A DNA stretch of 64,000 nucleotides from Zasmidium citrigriseum (GCA_002786025.1 NHNW01000034.1:388113-452112), one strand, 5' to 3'. Shown: positions 32,343 to 43,203, numbered from the stretch's first letter. Made by a program: numbers and translations. The notes: generated from the sequence alone by a model not told the origin.

Positions 32343-32360
32343 CAGAAAATCTGCGCCATC

Positions 32361-33115
32361 CTATCGGCTCAAGACAGTCTCATTACCATCTCGCGCTGCA
32401 ACCGCACCCTCGATGGCTGTTTTGATCATATCCCATAGCGTGAGATCCTCATCGACACCAAAGATCATCATGAGTTCGGAGACCTTCGGTATTTGAAGGC
32501 TAAGTCTGAGCATCAGCAGATTGTTCGGATACTCGATCACAATGCCTTTCCATGAAGGTTTGCCCATGAAATGAAATCGGAGCCAGTTTGTAAGGTCCGG
32601 TTCCGACAAGACAGCTTTTCTCGCCTGTTCGTTCAGAGCCACGGAGATGACAAGCATTTGGCGATCCGACACGGTGTGAATACGGGTGACTGCAAACGGG
32701 TGTAGAGCACGATTCATCTGCTTGCTCTGAAGCATGGCAATGAGCCGGGGTAGATTGCGTTTCCCTGTCGTCTTGAGGAGCATCCGCTCACGGAGGGTAT
32801 TAGACGCTGCAAGTCATCGTTAAGCCAGCTATGATACAAGCTGAGAATGCGTTACATACCATTAACAGCAGCACCGCCGACAGTACCACCAGCAACAGAG
32901 GCATTGAACGCCCGGGTAGTTCTGCGGAGCGCGAAGAGATGGAGTGGCGAGGAGACATGGCGGAGGATGTTTTCGACAATGACAGCATCGGTAAAGGCCT
33001 TTTGGAAAGGGTGTTGGTCAATCGGGGCGGGCATTGCGAGCGGTTGGTGCGGGAAGACGGCGGCAATCGGGCCTGGCAAGGAGGCGGCAACCCAAGGGGG
33101 CAAGTTGGCGGTCAT
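32361..33115 (-). CDS. F-box protein, cluster copy F
   Basis: Two exons, 33115-32860 and 32806-32361, with a 53-nt phase-1 intron (GTATGT donor, TTGCAG acceptor) give 233 residues. An F-box-like segment is at about residues 40-80 (FTDAVIVENILRHVSSPLHL, FALRRTTRAFNA), followed by a glycine-rich patch. The C-terminal module has PSWKGIVIEYPNN and DLTLWDMIKTAIEGA, equivalent to SWRG...TLGAVMDAL in copy E. It is more diverged than copies C-E. The stop TAG is followed in the same frame by 210 further open codons (see 31728-32342). Probable SCF adaptor. Confidence 0.72.
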
Positions 33116-34041
33116 CGCGTGCGGTCAATTGACAGGATTAAGGGCAATTCGTGAGTGATGCTGGCGAGTAGCAATGTCTTGGGTACGAAGACTGCCTGTG
33201 ATAATGTGAGTTGCAATTGGCGGTCCTCGTCGAGAGTCATCGTGGTCGCAAAGCGCCCGTAGCCAGGAAAGAGTACATGAGATCGAAGGGAAGGAGACAT
33301 TTCGCATGCATGTGGAAGTGGCAGTAGAGACAGCGGTAAGTCCTGCAGAATCGTGAGAGGAAGGTGCACGGCAGGTCAAGCGCCTGCCAAAATGCCCGCG
33401 CAAGATGTGAGACGTACAACCCTCACAAATGAAGGTCTTGCCCACTCCATATTTCAGTCTGATTGCAACTTGCTGTCATCACCAAGCCACAAGGCTTCAG
33501 ATCAAAAGGCATCTCATTCACCCATCGGATGTATTTTTCTGAGTCGATCTCAAGAGCCGTCGCCGCCATCTTCGCATCGATAGACTTGGAAGGCATGAAG
33601 TCTTGAATTGCCAAGCTCGAGAATTGTGAGTAGGAACCCCGGCCGGGCAGTTCGAACTCACTGCTGTTCAACCAGCCACGATTCTTTAATTGTCCGACTC
33701 CACAGCTTCCTCCTCTCGCCTTTCGGAATTGATGTCGAGCGCGAGGTACCGTGCGTCCTTCGGTGGAGTTGTTAGAACATTCGATGGACCCCAAACTTCG
33801 AAGCCACGCTAGGCTAGGCACAATCGATTCCGCCAGTGAGGAGCTCCAGCAGCCTTAAACCACTTCCTCGGTGCGTAAAATCTCTGTGAACAGTCAACGG
33901 ACTCCTCTGAAAGTCGTGGATCGTCTGAGAAAGCCTCATCGTTCGGGTCGCTTGAAGTCGGTCGTGATCAGACCACCAGTAAAGATTCACTCGCTCTCTA
34001 GGTTTACCGTCCTGTATCCCGCACTACCATCCGCACCAGTC
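33116..34041. other. Intergenic within the F-box cluster
   Basis: Upstream region of copy F and downstream flank of copy H. Minus-strand frames at 33125-33445 and 33423-33821 are open but show no family motifs and are not called. Confidence 0.4.
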
Positions 34042-34695
34042 TCACCCATAATACATCACCGGCGTCAAATTCCCCAAATGCGGCTTCCCAGCACTAACAG
34101 CCTTATCCGCAAGCTGCCCGAGCGTCTGCCCCTCACAGAAACTATCAACAACCGGAAACCCACAACAATGCAGCTCCATCTGATGCTCCGGATGAAAAGG
34201 CACAATCAAATTCCGCCAGGAATCGCCCTTTTGCTCGATAGCTTTGCTTCCATCAAGAGTGCAAGGCGCCCTGCCGACCATAACGCCAGGTGACTCCTCC
34301 GCCCAGAAGAGTGAGATGTTCAGTGCAAGTATTAGAGCTTCGGGTCCGGAGCTTGGTCGTAGATGGCACCAGAAGGGATAGAGGACGCTCTGGATGGCGG
34401 CGAAGAAGGTGCGGTAGTTTTGCATTATAGCCGAGAGGTCGGGTTTAGGCTGTATCGAGGGTTTGGGCGATTCGAGGAACATGGCTCGTCGTAATGATGG
34501 CGAGGTGTGGATTACGGCGTGGAAGCGCTTGCTGACTCTCTGCACGACGAAGAGGCTTGTCCATGATGATCCGTCGAGGTCGCCAAGGTGTAGTAGGATG
34601 TTCTCCAGCAGTTCAGTAATGCTCAGGACCTTTGCTGCGGCGGAGAGATGTGCGGGGACGGGTATCTCAGGGTCTGTCAGCGAAAGCCCACTGCG
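34042..34695 (-). CDS. F-box protein, cluster copy H (start unresolved)
   Basis: The frame is open from 34695 to 34042 (217 residues) and contains the F-box KVLSITELLENILLHLGDLD with FVVQRVSKRFHAVI, then LRRAMFLESPKP. The C-terminal cluster module includes GDSWRNLIVPF and EGQTLGQLADKAV. There is no ATG in frame before the F-box; a TAG lies at 34698-34696. A CTGACAG acceptor just downstream of that TAG suggests a 5' exon, but the nearest ATG-containing exon (from about 34764) joined through its GTATGA donor gives the wrong frame. So either a further exon is missed or the copy has lost its start. Possible pseudogene. Confidence 0.6.
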   Translation of the reverse strand, partial: RSGLSLTDPEIPVPAHLSAAAKVLSITELLENILLHLGDLDGSSWTSLFVVQRVSKRFHAVIHTSPSLRRAMFLESPKPSIQPKPDLSAIMQNYRTFFAAIQSVLYPFWCHLRPSSGPEALILALNISLFWAEESPGVMVGRAPCTLDGSKAIEQKGDSWRNLIVPFHPEHQMELHCCGFPVVDSFCEGQTLGQLADKAVSAGKPHLGNLTPVMYYG

Positions 34696-35179
34696 CTACC
34701 AGATACAGAGCTCATACTGAGTTGTGATTGGATTGAATTAATGAATCGGTGCCGTGGCGAGCCATTGTGTTAAAGATAGATCGTAGATGCGGGATCGCAG
34801 GTGACGCAGTGATCGAGCAAGAGGACAGTGATCGAGTGATCGAAAAAAGACTGCAAGAGGCGAGATATATCTCGTAGTGTGCGCGATCCATCTTTCCCGG
34901 TAGGGCAGGGCCGTTCCAGGAGCCAGCTGGAGCGCGTGGGTCAGGTGTGGCTCTTCCTAGCCCATTGCAAAGACCCTTCTTTCTTCGGCCTTTCGCCGGG
35001 TAGGTCCCATCTCGGTACGTGGGTATTCGGGGCTCGCGCTTGCACAGTTCGTGCCGGACGCGATTTCAAGTAGTTCTGTACTGGTGGTCCACAAGTAATA
35101 CAACCGCGATCCATCCACCTGCATACCGCCTCACAGGCGAGAATTTCGAAGTTTTGTCGTGGCGAGAAAATCCACATTT
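34696..35179. other. Intergenic, nothing recognised
   Basis: 5' side of F-box copy H and 3' flank of IES6. No conserved frame seen. Confidence 0.45.
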
Positions 35180-35752
35180 TCACTTCAGGACGGTGTTTGC
35201 GCCCCGGGCGGCGAGATACTCCTGCACTTGTGTCGTGCTCAGACCTTTGACCACGGCATAGATTTCCGCATTGTAATAGTACAGCCCCGACTTCGGATCT
35301 CTGTACTTGGCGGGCAGCCCCGTGATATCGCAATACTTCTTCTTGGGCTTCAAGCTGGGCGCGGCGGCGATGCTGGTGTATGTCACGCTTGGCCCGGTGC
35401 TGAAACCTCCTCCTGCCATGGGCGTTGAGATGCCGTTGCTCTGCTTTGCGTTCTTCTCCAACACCAGCCTCCCAAGATCTTGACTGGCCTTCTCTGGGTT
35501 CGGATTGAGCGAGGGTGTGTTCGTGCCGTCGGTCGCGGGAGTGGGTGTCGTAGCTCCTGAGTTCTGCTGGGTATTGAGCATGCTCTGCTGGGCGCGCTGG
35601 GCTTCGGAGAGGATCTGCTTGAGGTTCTTGTTGCGGCGCTGGGGAGGCTTCCAGTTGGGGTTGCGGAAGGGCTTGTGGATCTTGTACATGTCGAGCGTGT
35701 CGAGCAGCGCGGCGTGCGTCTCGTCGTTGGAGGCGGTGGTGATGGGCGCCAT
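35180..35752 (-). CDS. IES6: INO80 chromatin-remodelling complex subunit Ies6
   Basis: 190 residues, single exon. The C-terminal YL1_C domain is unmistakable (about residues 135-170: KKYCDITGLPAKYRDPKSGL, YYYNAEIYAVVKGL). The N-terminal segment PFRNPNWKPPQRRNKNLKQI is also conserved in fungal Ies6. The middle is a serine/threonine/proline-rich linker. Ies6 pairs with Arp5 and stabilises INO80 nucleosome engagement (family knowledge). The start at 35752 is the ATG of MAPITTASNDE; the frame is open upstream but that part is not conserved. Divergent from YKT6, 226 bp between starts. Confidence 0.93.
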   Translation of the reverse strand: MAPITTASNDETHAALLDTLDMYKIHKPFRNPNWKPPQRRNKNLKQILSEAQRAQQSMLNTQQNSGATTPTPATDGTNTPSLNPNPEKASQDLGRLVLEKNAKQSNGISTPMAGGGFSTGPSVTYTSIAAAPSLKPKKKYCDITGLPAKYRDPKSGLYYYNAEIYAVVKGLSTTQVQEYLAARGANTVLK

Positions 35753-35978
35753 ATCGATTGATTCCGTTCCTTTGTCGTGGATTCGTGGTTGGCGATGATG
35801 TTGTTGCGGTTGTTGGAGAGATGCAGGGCAAAGCTGCACGTGAGCAGCTCTCCACAAAGTGACGGCCCACCGCAGCTGTTCACGAGCGCAGCCATATCAG
35901 GCACTCAATTAAACACAACAACGAACCAACTCTCAAATACAACACCTCGAACCAAACCACCAGGACAACACCGCAACA

Positions 35979-36702
35979 ATGAAGATCCTCTACATCGGCG
36001 TACGCACCAAATCCCCCCACCACCAACCACCCCTCCCCCCACTAACACCTCCACCAGATCCTCAAAAACGAATCCAAACCCGCAATCGAACTCTGCTGCG
36101 AACGCGACCTCTCCTCCTTCAGTCGCTTCACCCGCGGCAGCGTCGGCGAATTCATGTCCGTCTTCTCCAAAACCGTCGCCGAAAGAACCCGCCCCGGCCA
36201 ACGTCAAGACGTCGAAGAGCAGTCCTACACCTTCCACGCCTACGCCCGGTCCGAAGGCCTCGCAGGGATAATAATAACCGACCACGAGTACCCGGCCCTG
36301 GTGGCCCACCAGCTGTTGAGTAAGATTTTGGATGAGTTTACCGTCAAGTATCCGAGGAGTGCGTGGGAGGGGGCGAATGAGGTGCCGTTTCCGAGCTTGA
36401 AGGAGTATATTGTGAAGTATCAGGATCCGGCGCAGGCGGATAGTATTATGAAGGTAAATTGCACACCCAAAACAATCCTGGAAAGGGAGAAAAAGAGGAA
36501 CATATGCTGACAAGGTGTGTGTTGGCAGATCCAAAAAGAACTCGACGAAACCAAAATCGTCCTCCACAAAACCATCGAATCCGTCCTCGAGCGCGGCGAG
36601 AAAATCGACTCCCTCGTCGCCAAATCCGACGGTCTGAGCGCCCAGAGTAAGATGTTCTATACCCAGGCCAAGAAGCAGAATTCCTGCTGTGTTATCATGT
36701 GA
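35979..36702 (+). CDS. YKT6: v-SNARE Ykt6
   Basis: R-SNARE of Golgi, vacuolar and autophagosomal fusion. Three exons: 35979-35999, 36058-36453 and 36529-36702; introns of 58 and 75 nt, both phase 0; 196 residues. The first exon is only 21 nt and encodes MKILYIG. The longin domain spans about residues 1-130 ([36 protein letters not shown]). The SNARE helix spans about 138-190 ([20 protein letters not shown]). It ends in NSCCVIM: tandem cysteines with a CaaX box, the palmitoylation plus farnesylation signal expected for Ykt6. No transmembrane segment, as expected. Very confident. Confidence 0.97.
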
Positions 36703-36962
36703 ACACCAGAGCGAGACTTGTCATATTCGATGGATGCATTTGCAGGGCGTTTGAAGGAGTTTGAAGGGGGCAGGGTGATGCTCAAGAGACACTTTTTGTC
36801 GAGACTGGAAGGTATGGAAGGGTGTATGCTGAGGGCATGATGAGACTTATGATAAAGTGATAATAGAAGTCAAGCAGGCGATGCGGAACGTTCTTGATTC
36901 ATGGTGTTTGTCTGCGAAGACGAGGGTGAAGTGTATGCTTTTCCTGATCAAATGCGTGCGGT

Positions 36963-38821
36963 CTAGTTCTGCCTGCTGGGCGCGTCTGTCCTCGTGCTCG
37001 ATGCGCTGCGTCTCTCCGATGCTGCCATGGTCCAGAATCCCGTCTCCATCTACAACACCAGTCAGCCCCAACCATCACAAGCTATGAGTGATTCGACTCA
37101 CCTTCGTCGCATGAATAAAAATCTTGACCAACTCCTCAATTCGACTCGGACTCTGCTTAAACACATGCTTCTCCACCAGCGCTGTACACATCATCAGCAC
37201 CCACACGAACCACCACCCATCTCAGATTCCATGACTTACCACACCCCTTCTTCACCGCCTCCGTATAATCCGGCGCCACATAATTATTAATCCAAGTAAC
37301 ATACCGATTCGGCCCCTTCGTCGGCTGCGTCCTCTGCATCTCCTTCAACCTTCTCGCAATCATCCCATACCCCAGCAAACAAGGCAACAGACTTATCTGC
37401 AGCGCAAGCCAATCCTCACTCTGTCCAATATCAAGCACATACCGACTATACGCCGTACAAGCCTGGCTCTCCTCATACTTATCCATCATTTCCTGCGTCA
37501 GGCCGAAATCCTTGCACTCTTTGATATGCAGTTGCATCTCGTTGTTGATGTGTAGGACGATTTGTGCCGCGCCGGCGATGTCGTCGATATGTTTGGATTT
37601 ATACGCTGCGAGGGCGTTCGCGCGCGCGAAGTGTGTAAGGTAGAGGTAGTCCTGGATCATGTAGTACTTGAACGCCTCGGGCGGGAGAGTCCCATCGCCC
37701 ATGCGCTCGACGAATTCGTGGTGCGTGTATTCGAACCAGGCGGGCTGTACGTCGTAGCGGTCGAGGAGGTAGTCGATGAAACCTCCTGGGGGGAAGGGCT
37801 GGACTTGCAGGGAGTGGAAGTGGTTGATGGGACCGCAGCCGTAGCCGAGTTTGACGGAGGCTTTGATTCCTGCGTCGACGTAGCGGGAGGCGGCCAGGAC
37901 GGCTTGGACGAGGTCGAGGCCGAGGGCGAGGTTACATGCCAGGGCGGAAGCGAGAGAGCAGCCTGTTCCGTGGAGGTTTTGGGATTTCTGAAAGGGGAAT
38001 TCGATCACGTCGACGGAGTCGCCGCCGAAGAGGACGTTGGCGACGATTTTCTTTTCTTCATCCGTCCGGGCGACTTTGTAGTCGACTGTTAGGGGCAGGT
38101 GGCCGCCTTTGAGGAGGACGAATTTGGGGCCCAGGGCTTGGATTTCGGAGGCCAGGCGTTTGAGGTCTTCGACGTTGCGGATCTCGACGGGGTCTTTGTC
38201 TGCTTTGCGCAGCATGAGGTTGGCTTCGGGGATGTTGGGGGTGAGGATTGTGGTGACTGGGAGGAGTTCTTGGACCATTGTCTTGACGGCTTTTTCGGGG
38301 AGGAGTTGGGCGCCGCTGGTGGCGACCATGACCTGGGAGGATCGTATTAGCAAGGGCGGTAGAGAAGAGCTCGTAGACATGTCTTCATACAGGATCAACC
38401 ACCGAGATGGGAATCTTATGCTCCTTGATCGCATTCGCAACAACCATGACCGTCTGCGCCGACGCCAGCATACCTACTGCCCATTAGTTCTAACTCCCAA
38501 TGGACTACTTAAACTTTCGCCAACCTGTCTTGAGCACATCGACCCCAATATCCTCTATACAAGCATCAATCTGCTTCTGCACAAAATTCGACGGCGTCTC
38601 ATGGATCCCATACACGCCCTGCGTATTCTGTGCCGTCAGTGCGGCCGTGGCCGTCATGGCATAGCAGGCATGAGCGGCAATCACATGTTCAGTCGGTTAG
38701 CTTTGCGGACCAATTCATGGCGTGGTGCCTGGTGTGGTAGATGGTCGCTTACTTTCTGATCGGCCTCCAAGCCCGCACCGCCGCTGCTGTCGGACCCAGC
38801 GACCACCAGGATGCGTTTCAT
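36963..38821 (-). CDS. THI20: Hydroxymethylpyrimidine (phosphate) kinase / thiaminase II fusion
   Basis: Thiamine-pathway bifunctional enzyme: an HMP/HMP-P kinase domain (ThiD) fused to a TenA-type thiaminase. Six exons: 38821-38753, 38684-38525, 38473-38391, 38332-37240, 37181-37102, 37049-36963; 523 residues. The kinase has VVAGSDSSGGAG, TAQNTQGVYGIHETP, TPNIPEANLML, LLKGGH and the catalytic NLHGTGCSLASALA. TenA has WFEYTHHEFVERMGDG, YYMIQDYLYL, the nucleophile region ACTAYSRYVLDIG, LLPCLLGYGMIARRL and the C-terminal ATKMETGFW. Five introns are needed; the first (38752-38685, GTAAGC donor, CTAAC branch site) ends in AT instead of AG at the only junction that preserves DQK-VIAAHACYAM. Unless spliced non-canonically, the gene would be disabled at exon 2. 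Everything downstream looks intact. Confidence 0.92.
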
Positions 38822-39240
38822 CGTAGTCGGTGGATGGGGCAAGTTTCGCAGTCGGGTCGGTCTGACTCTTTTCTCGCGCTTTGGGGAAGAAGGGGCCGGT
38901 TTCTGAGTTCCAAGCGCCGCCCGTTACGTCAGCCCTCCCGCCGGTGCGCTACAGGAGCGAGGTTTCAACGTCGTCGCGAGGCGTAACGAAAGGAGGTGTT
39001 TTGTGCAACCGTTGACGAGCTTGGAGCACACACAAGACGAGCCCTAATGACGATCTGTCCAATTGTGGCGCTTGCTCAGGTTGTGAGATCTCCACTATGT
39101 AGTTCGTACTCTTCTTTGCTTGAGAACGTACACTGCCACATCAAATCAGTGGAGCAACAAAACAGGCAAGTAATAGCAAACGAACACAGAACAGCAAAAT
39201 GCAGCATCGCTAGTTGTGCTTGCTACCATCCAACAACCCG
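38822..39240. other. Intergenic, nothing recognised
   Basis: Upstream region of the THI20-like gene and 3' flank of the F-box/LRR gene. I looked for a thiamine-pyrophosphate riboswitch, common in fungal thiamine genes, and did not recognise its conserved core here. Confidence 0.4.
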
Positions 39241-41421
39241 CTAATCTGAATCATCAGAATCGAAATCATAACCTTCTGGATCTTCGTTCAAGCTGTCAGC
39301 AGTCTCCAAAGGCGCTGTCTAAAGGCACCCATACCTCGAAGAAGCTGATACTCGAATCTGCCGTCCAACTTGGTCGCCATGACTTCTCGAATCATGTCCT
39401 GACCTTCTGGCGAAATGGCAGCCTCAGGATCTGCGTTGTCGATTGAGAGCATCAAGCCGTGGTTGGACTACTACATGTCAATATGAAGCTTGGAGATGTA
39501 CTGATTTTGTTGTCGCACCTCTTCATCAAGTTGTTTCACAAAGTCGAGAATGCCGTCTTCCGTGAAGGTTGTGATGCCGCTAAACGTCACGACCTTCAAG
39601 TTCTTCAGCGTGGTGAGGTTTTGGAACACATCATTCGAAACACCATAGCCGCCGATGTAGAGGTCTTCAAGGTTGTGTAGATGATGTGCGATCATGCCGA
39701 TGTGTTCGTCGCTGAAGTAATCGGAGATTCTTTCACTATTGTCAGTCTGGCACCGGGGGTGGTAAAGCTGTGGAAGCGGGCTTACCTTGTGAGTCTCAGC
39801 TCGCGCAGCTCCTGCTGAGACGTCAGTTCCGCACCGACAGTGACATTGCAGTATCTCGCTGCTTGAGATCAAGTCCGCTTACCTTCAAAGAGCAAAATGC
39901 GTTCATCAGGGTCTCGAGATCGTCTCGTGTGGTAGGGTCTGGATCGGCACGAAGCAGGAGGCTACGAAGGCCCTTCTGCTGGCTCAAAGCCTGGTGAAAG
40001 TCGTGATGGTCTTTGACAACGTACCTAGATAGACGTTAGCCGATCTCGCTCGCTCTCAAGCCTTTTCGTTACTCACATGGCGCCTTCGGTGGCATTGACC
40101 TGCAGTTTCTGCAAGGAGATGTTCTCATTCAGCAGCACAGGCAGAAGCAGGTCTGGCGCCGAGACGAAGTTAGTGAAGCTGATGTCTACCAGCGATTTGC
40201 AGTTCTTCAGCCACTCGACGATCTCGAGGAACACATCGTTTTGGTTGGCCTTCAGGTCTGGTGATGGAGCGAATGAGGCGAGTGCCAGGGTCTCGACAGC
40301 TGTGCATCCTTGGAGGAGAGCGAGAGCTTGTATGCCTGTTCTCCGTTAGAACGTAACGCTTAAGATGTGAGATAATTGTGGTCAGTACCTTCGTCTGAGA
40401 GGCCCAGCTTGAGAGACTGCAAGCTCTTGCCGTGACTGTTCAGAGCCAGGCAAGTCTCCGGTCCAATTCGACAGTGACTAATGTTTTCGAAAGAATTCAA
40501 AGAGTTCTCTTGCATTCCTGGGGGCCGTATCAGTTTTGAAACGTACTTCGGATATCTGATCTTGGAACATACCACCGATGAAAGTCGCCAGCTGATGGTC
40601 GGCATCCTCATTTGCGGAGTAGTAGATTCTCAGGTTGCTTAGGTTCGGACAGTGGGCGTGCAAGAGATTGCAGATAGTCTCGTCCGCAAGCGCTCTGCCA
40701 TCCCACAAATCGAGCGATCTCAGGTGTGACAGCCTGGGAGCCCAGTCTAAGAGCGAAGTCGAGAGGATGTTGGAGCTTGTAGGTTCCGAAAGCGCTTCCA
40801 GGAGCGGCGCTTGTTGCGTGATCTCGTTTCCAATGGCGCTGATGATCTTCTTAGTATCGAGACGACTGGCTCGACCCTACTGTCCATTAGCTGAGAACAG
40901 AAGAAGGTGCTGGTACTGTCTGACTTTTCCAGGCGTCTGCATCACAAAGTGGAACTTCGCCAGTTCATCTTTGAAGAATTCTTTTGCGATCCGTCCCCGA
41001 AACTTGTCGTCATCGAGAAGGTCACCGAGGTCTCTCAGGTCAAGGAATCGAAGATGTCGGCAGTAGGGATACACAGTCTTTCCGAAAGCAGACAGGGTTA
41101 TCGTCCGCCATAAGATGGACCATCGCTGGACTGTGAGTTCTTGTTCTGCCAAGGGAAGACCCTCGCCGCCTCCCTTGACCGGGGCGTAGTGGCTGATGCT
41201 GATAGATCATGTATTATTAGCTAGCCATCGAGGTGAAATATTGCAGAAATTGTCGTGACCTACCGATACAGAGCGTTAATCGCACCAGCATTCGCGAGTT
41301 GCTTGCTAGCCACCACACAGTTGTACAGCGTAGGGAAGTCGAGTCGCTCGGATAGCTCCGCCGAGAGCAGATGGAAGAGGTCGGCCGGCAGAGCCTGAAT
41401 GCCCTCCACGGTCGTCGCCAT
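39241..41421 (-). CDS. F-box / leucine-rich-repeat protein
   Basis: Probable SCF substrate adaptor, unrelated to the 28-35 kb cluster. Ten exons: 41421-41264, 41198-40925, 40876-40573, 40517-40389, 40335-40077, 40024-39883, 39811-39786, 39729-39519, 39467-39335, 39281-39241; introns 48-71 nt; 558 residues. Exon 7 is only 26 nt. The F-box is at about residues 8-45 (IQALPADLFHLLSAELSERL, FPTLYNCVVASKQL). Leucine-rich repeats run from about residue 85 to 500 (HLRFLDLRDLGDLL, HLRSLDLWDG, SLQSLKLGLSDEGI, LRSLLLRADP, ELRELRLTRISDY, LEDLYIGGYGVS, LKVVTFSGITTF). The C-terminus is acidic (YDFDSDDSD). The penultimate intron swallows two consecutive TAG codons. The exon chain was read by eye; frame and LRR register support it throughout. 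Divergent from RAD9, 226 bp between starts. Confidence 0.85.
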
Positions 41422-41647
41422 GATTCAAAATGTCCAGAACCAAAACTTTCGATGAGTCTGCAACCGTTGACGTTGAATTCGTATTGAAAAATGATGAAGT
41501 GATGTTGTGGTCAAGGACGCGGCAGATCGTGTTGCTGACTGGGTGAAGTCACCGCGTCTCGTCTCGCTTTCGGACCCCACGCGACTCCCGTCAACAACAC
41601 CCATCCATCATCGAGAATGCGAAGACGATCTGTGTTTCATCGAAAGA

Positions 41648-43203
41648 ATGGCGGCTCTGAGCTTCTCGCTCACGCCCGAGGCGACTGGTCGCGTCTATGA
41701 ACTGCTAATCTGCCTGGCCAAGTTCGGCGAGACAGTATCGCTAGAGGCGAGGAGCGAAAAGGTAAGTACACCACCAAACGAGGGAGAAGAGCATTGTCAT
41801 TAACCATTAATGCTTGACAGCTCACCCTTACTGCACTTAATTCCTCGAGGACAGCCTATGCGTCTTTCTCTCTGGATGCGAGGCAGTTCTTCATCAGCTA
41901 CGACTTCAACGCCAACAATGCTTCGAGTGCCGGTGACAGATTCACTTGCCAGCTCTACAACAAGGCCTTGCAGTCTGTTTTCAAGGGCCGTACAGCCGAT
42001 GCGCGAGGAAGAGAGACGACGGTCGAGCAGTGTGATGTCAGTATCCAGGATCAGCCGGACAAGACGGCGTGTCGATTGATTGTGAAGATGCTGTCTAAGC
42101 ATGGTATGTCACTACTCTCGATGCTGAAGGACTTTCGAGCTAATCATGTATGTACAGGCATGACGAAGACCTACCGCTTGACGTACGAATCGGTCGAGGT
42201 CATGCACGCACTCTTCGATAAGACCGCGGCGACTCAAGGCTGGAAGATCTCGTCCAGGGTCCTTCGAGAGTACGTCGAATACTTCGGTCCAAAGACTGAA
42301 CAGCTCGACCTGGTAGCGCAAGACGGGAAGGCAACCTTCACCAGTTTCACGCAGAAGATTCAGGACGGGAAAGGCGCGTACATCTTCACCTGATGAACTT
42401 TCTCCTGCTGACAGTACTCTCAGAGGTCCTCAAGCAACCGCTCGAAACAGCCATTGCCATCCACACGGAGGACTTCGATGACTTCCACGTTCAAGAGGGT
42501 ATGCACATCGTCATCAGTGTGAAGGACTTTCGGGCCATCGTTACCCATGCGGAAACGCTCAAGAACCCCATCTCTGCCTCCTTCTCATACCCAACGCGGC
42601 CACTGCAGTTCAGCTACCAGAACTTCGGCATCCATTCCGAGTTCACTCTCATGACGACTGGTGACCATCGCGGCGCCTCTTCAACACCAAATCCCAAATT
42701 CGTCTCCACCAGAAGCAGCTCAAGGCAGCCATCCGTCGTTCCACCGCAGGGTACCACCAGAGCTGTATCTGAGATGCCACCGCCCGCCAGACCGACCGCT
42801 GGGAAATCATTCTCAAGTCAAAGTCAACGCCCCTCACTCCGCGAGCAAGTCCGGCCGACAGCCGCAACCGACGATGATGATCCGGATCCAGACAGCTTGT
42901 TCGTTCCAGGCAATCGCGGCGATGACGACCAAACCTGGGATCCGCCAAATTACGAACAGGAGGAGGACGACGAGATGCTTGGCTGGGATGCGAGCAATTC
43001 GAACCTGGGCAGCTTCCGTCCTACGATTCGGGACGTCAATAAGTCACGGCCGCCGCCGAGGAACGTCCGAGACATTGCAAGCCAAGATGAAGGTCTGGAA
43101 CCGACGCAACGTCTCTCTCAGGTGAGCATGATCCTCGAGATGTCTTTGTCGTCGTAATGCGATATCGCTGACTCTTCGGTAGATGCGTGGTATGTTCGAC
43201 TAG
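41648..43203 (+). CDS. RAD9: DNA damage checkpoint clamp subunit Rad9
   Basis: Subunit of the 9-1-1 (Rad9-Rad1-Hus1) clamp that signals DNA damage. Five exons: 41648-41761, 41821-42103, 42158-42373, 42424-43121, 43183-43203; 443 residues. The PCNA-like fold covers about residues 1-275, with FSLTPEATGRVYELLICLAK, CQLYNKALQSVFKGR, GMTKTYRLTYESVEVMHALF and GMHIVISVKDFRAIVTHAE. The C-terminal tail is disordered, with several serine/threonine sites and acidic segments, as in other Rad9 proteins that are phosphorylated to recruit Dpb11/TopBP1. Intron 3 (42374-42423) has a GC donor and AG acceptor; it is the only join that keeps QDGK-EVLKQPLETAIA. The last exon codes only MRGMFD. Its stop overlaps the stop of the convergent ATS1 gene. 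Confidence 0.93.

Noticed and set aside
38822..39240. TPP riboswitch upstream of the THI20-like gene
   Set aside because: Fungal thiamine genes often have one, but the conserved core was not recognised in the upstream sequence or first intron.
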